Counted from the stretch's first letter, positions 45,001 to 52,657 are shown. The stretch: 64,000 nt of DNA from Duganella fentianensis (GCF_009857835.1 NZ_WWCL01000005.1:94034-158033), one strand, 5' to 3'. The notes: generated by a model not told the origin, from the sequence alone. Made by a program: numbers and translations.

Positions 45001-47979
45001 GGCGTGACCGCCACCACGGATGCCAATGGCAGCTACAGCTTCACCAACCTGAAGCCTGGCACCTACAGCGTACAGTTCGACAAGACCAGCTTGCCGACCA
45101 ACTACATCTTTACCAGTGCCGATCAGGGCAGCAGCGACGCCAAGGATTCGGATGCCAACGTCACCACGGGTAAAACCGCACAGGTCACGCTGACGTCGGG
45201 TCAGGTCAACAATGATCTGGACGCTGGCGTGATGGCGATCCAGGCCAAGCTGGGCGACACCGTCTGGGAAGACAAGAACGGCAATGGTGTGCAGGATAGC
45301 GGCGAAAGCGGTCTGTGCGGCGTCACCGTGCAGCTCAAGGATGCTACGGGCAAGGTGGTGGCTACCACTACCACGGATTCGGCCGGTCATTACACCTTCA
45401 CCGCGGATCCGGGCAGCTACACGGTGTCCGTCACGGCACCGAGCGGCTACAGCTTCACCACCAAGGATGCCGGCACCGACGACACGAAAGATAGCGATTT
45501 CAGCAGCGCTGGCGTGAGCAATGTGGTCAAACTGGCTGCCGCCGAAGTCAATAACACGGTGGATGCCGGTCTGTACAAGGCTGCCGCCATCGGCGATCGC
45601 GTCTGGTTCGATAGCAACAAGAACGGCCTGCAGGATTGCGACGAATGCGGCGTAGCCGGCGTCAAAGTGATCCTGCTCGATGCCGACGGCAAGCAGGTAG
45701 GTAATGCCGTTACCACCGATTGCGATGGCAACTACATGTTCAGCAATCTGAAGCCGGGCGTGTACACCGTGCAGTTCGATAAGAGCTCGCTGCCGGAAGG
45801 CATGACCTTCACCAAGGCCAATCAGGGCACCAGCGACTCGGTGGACTCGGACGTGGACGCCAACGGCCTGTCGCACAGCGTCACGCTGGTTTCCGGCCAG
45901 ACCGACAAATCGGTCGATGCCGGTGTACTGGCTGCCGCCACCATCGGCGACAAAGTCTGGATCGACAAGAACGGTAACGGCCTGCAGGACGACGGTAGCG
46001 ACAGCGGCAAGGCCGGTGTCACGGTCGAACTGCGCAATGCGGCCGGCAACGTGGTGAAGACTACTACCACCGATGCCAACGGCAACTACAAGTTCTCGGT
46101 CGAAGCGGGCACCTACTCGGTCAGCGTGAAAGCGCCGACCGGCTACACCCTGACCACGGCGGGTGCCGGCAGCGACCGCGCGCTCGATAGCGACGCCGAT
46201 GCCAGCGGCAATCTGGGCACGGTCACGGTGGCAGCAGGCCAGAACGTCAGCAACCTCGATGCCGGCCTGTATCAGAAAGCCAGCATCGGCGACAAAGTCT
46301 GGTACGACACCAATGGCGACGGTATCAAGCAGTCGACCGAGCTGGGTGCGGCCAATGTCACCGTATCGCTGCTGAACGAAAAAGGCGTGGTGGTTGCTAC
46401 CGATGTGACCGACGCCAGCGGCAACTATCTGTTCAGCGATCTGGGCCCGGGCAAGTATTCGGTCAAGTTCAATGCACCGAGCGGCTACATGTTCACCAAG
46501 CAGGATCAGGGTAGCAACGATAGCGTCGATTCGGATGCTGGCGCGAATGGCGTGACGTCGCAGTTCAGCGTCAGCTCCGGCACTAATGATCTGACCCGCG
46601 AAGCGGGCCTGATCAAGTCGGGCAGCATCGGCAATCTGGTGTGGGAAGACAGCAACTACAACGGCGTGCAGGATGCCGGTGAAGCAGGCGTGGACGGCGT
46701 AACGGTGAAACTGTACGACGCCAACAACGTCCTGAAAGCCACCACCGTCACCCACGACGGCGGCCAGTACCAGTTCACCGGTCTGGCAGCAGGCTCGTAT
46801 CAGGTGGAAGTGACCAACAAGACCGGCTACTACTTCACCAAGACGGGCGCAGGTACCAGTACCACCAATTCGGACATCACCAGCGTCAGCGGCAGCACGG
46901 GCCGCATGGATACCATCACGCTGTCCGCAGGCCAGGATGTTAGCTACAAGGATGCCGGCGTGTACCGTAAAGCCAGCATCGGCGACAAGGTCTGGCGCGA
47001 TGCCAACCACAATGGTGTGCAGGATAGCGGCGAAGAGGGTATCGGCGGCATCAGCGTCTCGCTGTTCGATTCGACCACCAACAAGCAGGTGGGTTCGACC
47101 ATCAAGACCGATGCCAGCGGCAATTACAAGTTCGCCGACCTGAACCCAGGCACCTACTATCTGGTGTTCGACAAGACCAATGTGACGGTGACCTTCGCTT
47201 CCGATCATGGTACCTACAACATGAGCAACTGGAAGTGGGGCGTGAAGAACGTCGGCAGCAACGATGCGATCGATTCGGACGTGGTAGGCGACGGCAAGGA
47301 CTTTGCCAACGTAACCCATACCGACACCATCACCCTGACTTCGGGCAAGAACGATATGAGCTGGGATGCCACCATCACCCCGATCGCGATCGATCTGAAC
47401 GGTGACGGCATCCACACCATCGCCCGCGAAGCGATGACGGGTAGCTTCGATCTGCTGGGCACGGGCAAAGCCATCCAGACCGGCTGGCTGTCGGCCAGCG
47501 ACGGCTTCCTGGCCATCGACAGCAACGGCAATGGCAGCATCGACGATATCAGCGAGCTGTTCGGCGGCGCAGCCAAAGGTTCGGGCTTCGCCAAGCTGGA
47601 AACCTATGACAGCAACCACGATGGCGTGGTCGATGCCAAGGATGCCCAGTTTGCCAGCCTGCGTATCTGGCAGGACGCCAATAGCAACGGCAAGACCGAT
47701 GCGGGCGAGCTGATGACGCTGGAGCAGGCCGGTGTGGCCAGCCTCAAGGTGAGCTATGTGGAACTGCCGTTCGTCGATGCCAATAACAACGTGCATCTGG
47801 AGCGCAGCAGCGTGGTGATGAGCAATGGCCAGAGCGCCGACATGACTGACGTCTACTTCAACGTGGCACGCGAAGATGCACAGGCTGCGGGCGTCACCAC
47901 GGCGACCATTGCCGATCTGATTAGTGGTGAAATTGTGACAACGTTAGTTGGTCAGAGTCAAATTCCTCCACATATTTAA
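39019..47979 (+). CDS. Giant repeat protein with 22 SdrD B-like domains, probable surface or secreted adhesin
   Basis: The 2986-residue acidic protein has no N-terminal signal peptide. Residues ~1-230 form a cadherin-like/VCBS-type region (VNVDPVNDAPVAANK). From ~232 to ~2750 there are 22 tandem domains, each opening like LGDRVWEDKNGNGVQDAGE, a calcium-binding SdrD B/Cna B-type unit. Two domain types alternate: one with THDGGQYSFTVDPGTYSV, the other with VTLLDANG and YSVQFDKATLP. The last ~200 residues hold EF-hand-like loops (DLNGDGIHT, DSNGNGSID, DSNHDGVVDAKD). A type I secretion route is inferred from the missing Sec signal and this C-terminal module. AGAGGTG precedes the ATG. Confidence 0.93.
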   Translation: MSTPLVKGSINVFEDTQNTFEIRDLLKTAGFNSTAELTIKTITVNLPDGTRTSLDTGMFGRLDKDTIYVRPGEWAKDWFGKFTTLDLVVEDGTGGASVNLSLTVNVDPVNDAPVAANKVFDLANGNAVVLARADFGFVDPVEHDGFKSVIVTSLPSAGKLMLNGVEVTANTEIAVAEIDAGHLSFVPSQTQAGSFDVGFHVRDTGGTVGPGAADTSVAENHLTFNVPKAHLGDFVWEDTNGNGVQDSGEAGLADVVVELKDGSGNVVASTKTDASGKYHFDVNPGTYSVTVQAPNGYAATTKAAGGSDATDSDIDAQGNTASITLTPGETNNKADAGLVRPVSLGSTVWYDTNRDGIQNNGETGVAGVKVTLLDASGQPTGVTATTDANGHYQFSGLKPGSYSVQFDKTTLPTDYLFTAQSQGGDAAKDSDADVNTGATAQVTLNSGDTAQHLDAGIVVRQATVGDRVWEDSNGNGQQDAGEQGIDGALVSLKDASGKVVSTVTTHDGGQYSFTVDPGTYSVSVSAPNGYVATTGNPGDAGTAVSLKAGAVNSDIDFGYYRPASLGDKVWIDANRDGVQDAGEAGVAGVKVVLLDASGKPTGAVATTDANGNYSFNDLKPGTYSVQFDKATLPANYVFTTAGQGGANDSDANVDTGLTAQVTLASGDHNTDLDAGLVVVQGKLGDRVWEDKNGNGVQDAGEQGVDGAVVTLKAADGHVVSTVTTHDGGQYSFTVDPGTYSVSVAAPDGYVFTGAGKGGNGALDSDVGADGTSASVNVSSGSSNVDLDAGVYRPATLSEVVWIDANRDGRLNNGEVGAAGVKVTLLDANGNPVAGAVATTDANGHYQFDGLAPGSYSVQFDKASLPAGYNFTSAAQGGPSGAGSDADTTTGKTAQVTLASGDNLTLRAGLVVQQATLGDRVWEDTNGNGVQDSGEQGLNGVTVDLKDSLGNTVASTVTHDGGQYSFTVDPGTYSIAVKAPAGYAATAQTQGSNAAVDSDIDANGNSASVTLTAGQNNGNLDAGLVKFAELGDTVWNDANRNGVQDAGETGRAGVKVTLLDATGAVVASTTTDTDGHYLFNNLKPGTYSVQFDKATLGDGYQFTSAHTGSNAAIDSDADSATGLTQQVTLSSGSSNHTLDAGVTVVQANMTSRVWEDKNGNGVQDAGEAGIVGVKVELKDESGKVVATTSTGTDGKYSFTVDPGKYSISVTAPAGSSVTAQHSGSDSSIDSDIGSNGQSDVFTLTSGSNDAHIDAGYYKAASLGNRVWLDSNKNGVQDGGEAGVAGVKVLLLDASGNPTGASAMTDGNGNYSFSNLKPGTYSVQFDTSTLPANYVLTSAHVGSNAALDSDANSNTGLTSQVTLNSGDNYQDLDAGIVALPASIGDRVWLDTNGNGVQDSGEQGVDGVVVTLKNAAGASLGTVTTHDGGQYSFTVDPGTYTVSVAPPSGYSFTAAGKGGNAALDSDVNSSGNVTVSVSAGEVNQNVDAGIYRPASLSEVVWIDSNRDGRLNNGEVGAAGIKVTLLDANGNPVPGASAVTDANGHYQFNGLAPGVYSVQFDKSTLPAGYNFTSAAQGAPGSGGSDADTGSGKTGQVTLNSGDNLTVRAGLTIQQGTLGDRVWEDSNGNGVQDSGETGIDGVKVDLKDSLGNTVASTVSHDGGQYSFTVDPGTYSIAVTAPSGYGITAKNQGTNTAADSDIDAAGKSGSVTLTAGQSNTTVDAGLYKFAELGDVVWNDANRNGVQDAGETGRAGVKVTLLDASGKAVASTTTDVDGHYLFNNLKPGTYSVQFDKTTLGTGYAFTSAHTGTNGAVDSDADVNTGITQQVTLSSGGSNHNLDAGVVALQATIGDRVWEDKNGNGIQDAGEAGLVGVKVDLKDEAGNIVKTTTTGTDGKYSFTVDAGKYAISVTAPGGMFATTKDAGSNDAVDSDINASGQSDLVTVAPGQSNVNLDAGLYKGATLGDRVWLDTNRNGLQDTGELGLAGVKVILLDQAGNPTGVTATTDANGSYSFTNLKPGTYSVQFDKTSLPTNYIFTSADQGSSDAKDSDANVTTGKTAQVTLTSGQVNNDLDAGVMAIQAKLGDTVWEDKNGNGVQDSGESGLCGVTVQLKDATGKVVATTTTDSAGHYTFTADPGSYTVSVTAPSGYSFTTKDAGTDDTKDSDFSSAGVSNVVKLAAAEVNNTVDAGLYKAAAIGDRVWFDSNKNGLQDCDECGVAGVKVILLDADGKQVGNAVTTDCDGNYMFSNLKPGVYTVQFDKSSLPEGMTFTKANQGTSDSVDSDVDANGLSHSVTLVSGQTDKSVDAGVLAAATIGDKVWIDKNGNGLQDDGSDSGKAGVTVELRNAAGNVVKTTTTDANGNYKFSVEAGTYSVSVKAPTGYTLTTAGAGSDRALDSDADASGNLGTVTVAAGQNVSNLDAGLYQKASIGDKVWYDTNGDGIKQSTELGAANVTVSLLNEKGVVVATDVTDASGNYLFSDLGPGKYSVKFNAPSGYMFTKQDQGSNDSVDSDAGANGVTSQFSVSSGTNDLTREAGLIKSGSIGNLVWEDSNYNGVQDAGEAGVDGVTVKLYDANNVLKATTVTHDGGQYQFTGLAAGSYQVEVTNKTGYYFTKTGAGTSTTNSDITSVSGSTGRMDTITLSAGQDVSYKDAGVYRKASIGDKVWRDANHNGVQDSGEEGIGGISVSLFDSTTNKQVGSTIKTDASGNYKFADLNPGTYYLVFDKTNVTVTFASDHGTYNMSNWKWGVKNVGSNDAIDSDVVGDGKDFANVTHTDTITLTSGKNDMSWDATITPIAIDLNGDGIHTIAREAMTGSFDLLGTGKAIQTGWLSASDGFLAIDSNGNGSIDDISELFGGAAKGSGFAKLETYDSNHDGVVDAKDAQFASLRIWQDANSNGKTDAGELMTLEQAGVASLKVSYVELPFVDANNNVHLERSSVVMSNGQSADMTDVYFNVAREDAQAAGVTTATIADLISGEIVTTLVGQSQIPPHI
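41062..43155 (+). repeat. Six-domain super-repeat, copy 1 (SdrD B domains 5-10)
   Basis: Domains 5 to 10 open with KLGDRVWEDKNGNG, TLSEVVWIDANRDGRLNN, TLGDRVWEDTNGNG, ELGDTVWNDANRNG, NMTSRVWEDKNGNG and SLGNRVWLDSNKNG. The same order of special openings returns 2094 bp later in copy 2. Confidence 0.85.
43156..45246 (+). repeat. Six-domain super-repeat, copy 2 (SdrD B domains 11-16)
   Basis: The domains repeat the order of copy 1, including the rare SEVVWID..RDGRLNNGEVGAAG opening and the ELGD.VWNDANRNGVQDAGETGRAG opening. Many third-codon positions differ between copies, so the duplication is not recent. Confidence 0.85.
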
Positions 47980-48021
47980 GATTCTTTGATAAAATATTCT
48001 AAAGACAACTAAGATTACATT

Positions 48022-48750
48022 ATGAAAACCACTTTCAACAAAATCATTCAAGGCGCAGTGGCTGCCTCGCTCCTCTCTTTTGGCGCCGTTGCTTATGCTG
48101 GCACCGAATTTACTGCTACTTCGACGAAGTCCGAAACCATACTTGCCGACCTCGAATCAAGCTCTTATTTTGGCGGAATCAAGGCAGACTACGACTTTGG
48201 CGCTAACATCATCGGCGTTTCTATTTATGAAATTGCCGGTACTGGTAATTCAACCCAGAAGTACTTTGCCTACTGCATACAGCCAGAGATCGATTTCCAG
48301 ACGGCTGCAAAATATACGGTTAATAGTAATTTCGTAGCGAAAGACAGCGTACGCAAGCTGTTCGAGACTGCTTATTCTGGCTCCCTTAACAACAGCACCC
48401 AGGAACAAGCGTTCCAGCTGGCGTTGTGGGAACTGCAGAATGACGACGCTAACCTGCGTCAAGGCGCCATGAAGTTTGCGGCGACAGATAAAGCCGATCC
48501 GAAAAGTGTTGACCCTATCGTGAATCTGGCAGAGCAAATGCTGATTACTGCTGCTGGCCATACGCTGATCAACAAGTACAACTATGTGAGCTTCACCGGG
48601 GTTGTGAATGGTAAGGCGTCGCAAGAGTTGTTGGGCGTAAGCGAAGTGACTGCGGTGCCGGAAGCAGATACCTGGGCCATGCTGGCCGTGGGTCTGGGCC
48701 TGGTCGGTCTGGTTGGCCGCCGCAAGCAAAAGAACGAAAAATTCGCTTAA
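48022..48750 (+). CDS. Exported PEP-CTERM protein, possibly with a thioester-type domain
   Basis: The 242-residue protein has a signal peptide (MKTTFNKIIQGAVAASLLSFG, then AYA) and a C-terminal exosortase signal (VPEADTWAMLAVGLGLVGLVGRRKQ). The middle has FAYCIQPEI and, 60 residues on, EQAFQLALWELQND. This Cys...Gln...W arrangement recalls internal thioester domains of surface adhesins, but no bond can be proved here. It follows the giant adhesin gene by 42 bp and may share its surface role. Confidence 0.82.
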   Translation: MKTTFNKIIQGAVAASLLSFGAVAYAGTEFTATSTKSETILADLESSSYFGGIKADYDFGANIIGVSIYEIAGTGNSTQKYFAYCIQPEIDFQTAAKYTVNSNFVAKDSVRKLFETAYSGSLNNSTQEQAFQLALWELQNDDANLRQGAMKFAATDKADPKSVDPIVNLAEQMLITAAGHTLINKYNYVSFTGVVNGKASQELLGVSEVTAVPEADTWAMLAVGLGLVGLVGRRKQKNEKFA

Positions 48751-48772
48751 TTCCCTGAGAATCTAAGCCCGG

Positions 48773-48810
48773 CCGCGCCGTCGCAGCACTCCTGCACGGC
48801 GCGGTTTTTT
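48773..48810 (+). terminator. Intrinsic terminator after the second PEP-CTERM gene
   Basis: Arms CCGCGCCGT and ACGGCGCGG with a 14-base loop are followed by TTTTTT, about 22 bp after the stop codon. Confidence 0.9.
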
Positions 48811-48895
48811 ATTGTTCTTAATTAAGCTGTCTCCCGCTTTGGTGCCAATATGTGGCACACTTCGGGCTCGTCTATGCAAACCTTCACCGGAGCCC

Positions 48896-50161
48896 ATGAG
48901 TCTTATGCAGAATTTGCCCTTCGAATGGCTGGTCGGCCTGCGCTACACGCGCGCTGGCAAGCGCAGCGGGCGCAATAGTTTTATCTCGTTTATTTCGCTG
49001 ATATCCATGGCCGGCATCGGCCTGGGCGTTGCCGCCCTGATCGTCGTGCTGTCCGTCATGAACGGCTTCCAGAAGGAAGTCACGGACCGCATGCTGTCCG
49101 TGCTGGCCCACGTGGAAGTATTCGATGCGCGCGGCGCCATGCCGGACTGGCACGCGGCAGCCGCCGAAGCACGCCGCAATCCCGCCGTGATCGGCGCCGC
49201 CCCGTTCGCCGAAACCCAGGGCATGCTGGTGCGTGATGATGTGCTGCGGCCCGCCATCATCCGCGGCGTGCTGCCGGAGCAGGAGCCGAACGTATCGGAT
49301 GTGGCCAAGCAGACGCGGCGCGGCAGCTTCAATGCGCTGCAGCCGGGCAGCTACAACATCGTGCTGGGCATCGAGCTGGCGCGTGCCCTGCGCGTCAATC
49401 TGGGCGAAAAGGTCACGCTGGCGCTGGCGCAGGGCCAGCCCACGCCGGCTGGTGTGCTGCCGCGCGTGCGCACCTTTACCGTGGTCGGCATATTCGAAGC
49501 CGGCCACAACGAATTCGATTCTGCGCTGGCCTTTGTCCATCTGACCGATGCGGAAAAGCTGCTGCGGCTGGATGCACCGGCCGGCCTGCGTCTGCGGCTG
49601 GTGGATATGCATCAGGCGCCGCAAGTGGCGCAGCAACTCAAGAACAGCATGTCGGGCGATCTGATCATGCGCGACTGGTCCAAGCTGAATGCCAACTGGT
49701 TTGCTGCCGTACAGACGGAAAAGCGCATGATGTTCATCATCCTGACACTGATCATTGCCGTGGCAGCGTTCAATCTGGTGTCGACGCTGGTGATGACGGT
49801 GACCGACAAGCAGGCCGACATCGCCATCCTGCGCACGCTGGGCGCCACGCCCCGTTCCATCATGAAGATCTTCATGATACAGGGCGCACTGGTGGGCATA
49901 CTGGGCACCATCATCGGCGTCGGGCTGGGTGTGCTGGTGGCCCTCAACATCGACGTGATCGTACCGTTTATCGAGCATTTACTGGGAGTGCAGTTCTTGT
50001 CCAAGGATATCTATTACATCAGCACCGTGCCGTCCGACCTGCGCTGGCCTGACGTGTTCAAGATCGGTGGCGTGGCCGTACTGCTGGCGTTTGTGGCCAC
50101 GCTATACCCGAGCTGGTGGGCTGCCCGCGTGAAACCTGCGGAGGCACTGCGTTATGAGTAA
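48896..50161 (+). CDS. lolC: Lipoprotein-releasing system permease LolC/LolE
   Basis: This is the membrane subunit of the LolCDE transporter that extracts outer-membrane lipoproteins from the inner membrane. The 421 residues start with LPFEWLVGLRYTRAGKRSGRNSF and the first membrane helix (SFISLISMAGIGLGVAALIVVLSVMNGF), followed by a periplasmic domain and three C-terminal helices. The ATG at 48896 matches the conserved N-terminus; the upstream frame adds 28 unrelated residues. The stop overlaps the lolD start by 8 bp. No separate lolE is present, so this subunit may act as a homodimer (LolF type). Confidence 0.95.
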   Translation: MSLMQNLPFEWLVGLRYTRAGKRSGRNSFISFISLISMAGIGLGVAALIVVLSVMNGFQKEVTDRMLSVLAHVEVFDARGAMPDWHAAAAEARRNPAVIGAAPFAETQGMLVRDDVLRPAIIRGVLPEQEPNVSDVAKQTRRGSFNALQPGSYNIVLGIELARALRVNLGEKVTLALAQGQPTPAGVLPRVRTFTVVGIFEAGHNEFDSALAFVHLTDAEKLLRLDAPAGLRLRLVDMHQAPQVAQQLKNSMSGDLIMRDWSKLNANWFAAVQTEKRMMFIILTLIIAVAAFNLVSTLVMTVTDKQADIAILRTLGATPRSIMKIFMIQGALVGILGTIIGVGLGVLVALNIDVIVPFIEHLLGVQFLSKDIYYISTVPSDLRWPDVFKIGGVAVLLAFVATLYPSWWAARVKPAEALRYE

Positions 50162-50849
50162 TCACGAAGCATTGGTACTGTCGTGCCGCAATCTGGGCAA
50201 GACCTTCACGCAGGGTAGTTATTCGGTGCAGGTGCTGAACGGCATCGACCTCGATGTACGCCGCGGCGAGCGCGTGGCCATCGTCGGCGCTTCCGGTTCC
50301 GGCAAATCGACGCTGCTGCATCTGCTGGGCGGACTCGACACGCCGACCCGGGGCAGTGTGACCTTGCAAGGCAAGGATTTCGCCAGCCTGAGCGAAAGTG
50401 TACGGGGCGAGCTGCGTAACGCGGCACTGGGCTTTGTCTACCAGTTCCACCACCTGTTACCGGAGTTCAGCGCGCTGGACAATGTGGCCATGCCGCTGAT
50501 GATACGGCGCCAGCCGCGCGCCCGGGCCAGCAGCGCTGCGCAGGACATTCTGACCCGCGTGAATCTGGCCAAACGCGTCACCCACGTGCCGGGCGAACTG
50601 TCCGGCGGCGAGCGTCAGCGGGTTGCGCTGGCCCGTGCGCTGGTCACCCAGCCGGCCTGTGTGCTGGCCGATGAACCGACCGGCAACCTCGATCAGGCCA
50701 CGGCCCAGCAGATCTTCGATCTGATGCTGGAATTGTCGCGTACGCTCGGTACGGCCTTCGTCATCGTCACCCATGATCTGGAACTGGCGCGCCGCTGCGA
50801 CCGCGTGCTGCGGCTGACCGATAGCGGCCTGCAGCCCTATCAGGACTAG
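50154..50849 (+). CDS. lolD: Lipoprotein-releasing system ATPase LolD
   Basis: The 231-residue ABC ATPase powers lipoprotein release. Walker A is GASGSGKST, the signature is LSGGERQRVALARAL, and Walker B is VLADEPTGNLD. The LolD-type FVYQFHHLLPEFSALDNVAMP block is present. It overlaps the lolC end, so the two are translationally coupled. tatD starts 3 bp after its stop. Confidence 0.97.
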   Translation: MSNHEALVLSCRNLGKTFTQGSYSVQVLNGIDLDVRRGERVAIVGASGSGKSTLLHLLGGLDTPTRGSVTLQGKDFASLSESVRGELRNAALGFVYQFHHLLPEFSALDNVAMPLMIRRQPRARASSAAQDILTRVNLAKRVTHVPGELSGGERQRVALARALVTQPACVLADEPTGNLDQATAQQIFDLMLELSRTLGTAFVIVTHDLELARRCDRVLRLTDSGLQPYQD

Positions 50850-50852
50850 CCC

Positions 50853-51644
50853 ATGTGGATCGATACCCACTGCCATCTGGATGCGCACGAATTTGCCGGA
50901 GATGGTGTGGGGCAGGCCGTGCTGGCGCGCCAGCAGGGCGTGCAGATGATCGTGATACCGGCCGTCGAGGCGGCCAATTTCGCCACGGTAGCGGCGCTGG
51001 CTGCCAGCGCCGGCAATGCCAGCTACGCGCTGGGCATCCATCCCATTTACGTACCGCAGGCCACGGAAGCTGATCTGCAGACTTTGCGCACGCAGGTCGA
51101 AGCCGCCATGGCCGATCCGCGCTTCGTGGCGCTGGGCGAAATCGGCCTGGATTTCTTCATTCCCATGCTGACCGAACCGGCCATGCGCGAAAAGCAGATC
51201 CATTTCCTGCGCGAGCAGCTGAAGATCGCGCGCGAGTTCGAATTGCCGGTGCTGCTGCATGTGCGGCGTTCGCAGGATGTGGTGCTCAAGCATGTGCGCC
51301 AGATCCGGCCCGCTGGTGGCATTGCCCATGCGTTCAACGGTAGCATGCAGCAGGCGCAAGCCTATATCGATGCCGGTTTCAAACTGGGGTTTGGCGGCGC
51401 CATGACCTATACCCGCGCCTTGCAGATCCGCCGTCTGGCCACGGATCTGCCGCTGTCGGCCATCGTGCTGGAGACGGATGCGCCCGATATTGCACCGAGC
51501 TGGATACATCCGGGCCGCAATAGCCCGGACCAGCTGGCCCGCATTGGTGCCGAGCTGGCCCAGCTGCGCGGCGTATCGCCGATGGACGTGGCGCAAGCCA
51601 CGACGGTCAATGCCCTTGCTGTGTTGCCCCGCTTGCTCATTTGA
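50853..51644 (+). CDS. tatD: TatD-family metal-dependent DNase
   Basis: The 263-residue TIM-barrel hydrolase has DTHCHLD near the N-terminus, GEIGLDFF (metal Glu), LHVRRSQD, HAFNGS and ETDAPDI at the C-terminal end, which is the TatD/YcfH metal set. It follows lolD with only 3 bp between them. Members act as 3'-5' exonucleases; the cellular role varies. The next native gene is comEC. Confidence 0.93.
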   Translation: MWIDTHCHLDAHEFAGDGVGQAVLARQQGVQMIVIPAVEAANFATVAALAASAGNASYALGIHPIYVPQATEADLQTLRTQVEAAMADPRFVALGEIGLDFFIPMLTEPAMREKQIHFLREQLKIAREFELPVLLHVRRSQDVVLKHVRQIRPAGGIAHAFNGSMQQAQAYIDAGFKLGFGGAMTYTRALQIRRLATDLPLSAIVLETDAPDIAPSWIHPGRNSPDQLARIGAELAQLRGVSPMDVAQATTVNALAVLPRLLI

Positions 51645-51751
51645 GGAAGAACAAGGGCGGCACCGATACCGCTGCCCTCTTGCATAGCGCCGTGCCCGGA
51701 CGCGCATAATGGCTGGACCTTTAGGAGCGACGGTAGCGGAGGGTAGGCAGC

Positions 51752-52492
51752 ATGCGCCGGTTCAGCATCGGTTTTGTGGCGGGGGTGCTGTTGTTGCAGC
51801 AGCAAGCCGTGCTGCCCGGCTGGTACGAGTACCTGCTGGGCGCGCTCGCGGGTGCCGCGCTGGCTGTGGTTTGGCGCCGCCGGCTGTTGTGGGCCCGGGG
51901 CGCGCCGCTGCTACTTTCTGGCATGGCCGCGCTGGCCGGATTTTTCTGGGCTGCCCTGATGGCCCAGCTGGCATTGCTTACTCCCCTGGCACAGGCTGAC
52001 GAAGGGCGTGATCTACTGGTGGAAGGTATTGTCGAGAGTTTGCCCTATCGTTCGGCCGACGTGGTGCGCTGTGATTTCCGTATCGAGCACATTTACTCGG
52101 ATACACATCAAACCATACCACAGCGTGTGGCACTGGGCTGGTATGCGTCACAGGGCCGGCACCCGGGCCCGCCGCCAGAACTTGAGCCGGGCCAGCGCTG
52201 GCGTCTGCAGCTGCGCCTGACCCGGCCCCATGGCCAGGCTAACCCGCATGGCTTCGATTACGAAGTGTGGCTGCTGGAACAGGGCATAGGTGCCAGCGCC
52301 GTGGTGCGCCATAGCCGAGCGCCGCTGTTGCTGGACGCCTTCGTTCCTTGCGGTTCCTGTGTGATCAACGCGGGGCGGGCGGCATTGCGGGTACGCATAC
52401 TGCGGGTACTCGATGGCCGGCCTTACGCCGGTGTGATCGTCGCGCTGGTGCTCGGTGATCAGCGCGGCATCTCCCGTGGTGGTGTACATTAA
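51752..52492 (+). pseudogene. comEC: comEC (DNA uptake channel), 5' part disrupted by a Tn7-like transposon
   Basis: ComEC/Rec2 forms the inner-membrane channel for transforming DNA. The fragment has the N-terminal membrane helices (LLLQQQAVLPGWYEYLLGALAG and following). It then has the DUF4131/OB-like region with LEPGQRWRLQLRLTRPHGQANPHGFDYE, ending at the conserved start of the competence domain, VALVLGDQRGIS. Native sequence stops at 52482. The last codons and the TAA come from the transposon end. The missing C-terminal two thirds must lie beyond the other transposon end, outside the window. AGGGTAGG precedes the ATG. The cell should be deficient in natural transformation unless another copy exists. 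Confidence 0.93.
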
Positions 52493-52640
52493 AGTTCTGC
52501 CCTGGCATCTTTAATGAAATCAATGGGTTATGATTTTTCGTCTTTTTTGCGTACATTAAAGTGCTGCTCTCAAGGCGCTCCTTTTTCCAGTTCACTGTAC
52601 ATTAAAGTTCTGCCCTGGTTGTACACATAGTTCTGCCCTC
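52483..52640. repeat. Transposon end with four TnsB-type binding repeats
   Basis: Four related sequences occur: 52483-52505 and 52596-52618 (identical, TGTACATTAAAGTTCTGCCC then TGG), 52551-52571 (GTACATTAAAGTGCTGCTCT) and 52620-52640 (TGTACACATAGTTCTGCCCT). Starts lie at +0, +68, +113 and +137. The last two are directly adjacent. The repeat at the boundary starts with TG, as Tn7-family ends do. This arrangement matches arrays bound by the TnsB transposase. Confidence 0.9.
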
Positions 52641-52657
52641 AAGCAAAGTGCTCAAAA

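Noticed and set aside
38959..47796. Open frame of 2945 codons on the minus strand, opposite the giant SdrD B gene
   Set aside because: It is a by-product of repeated, GC-rich codon use in the plus-strand gene. The translated text has no recognisable domain, while the plus frame shows 22 clear domains.
51752..52492. comEC as a complete short protein of 246 residues
   Set aside because: The last codons and stop come from the transposon end, and the competence domain is missing.
52483..52640. The end repeats as a short CRISPR array
   Set aside because: Spacings are irregular (68, 45 and 24 bp), repeats vary and no cas gene is present; the pattern fits transposase-binding sites.
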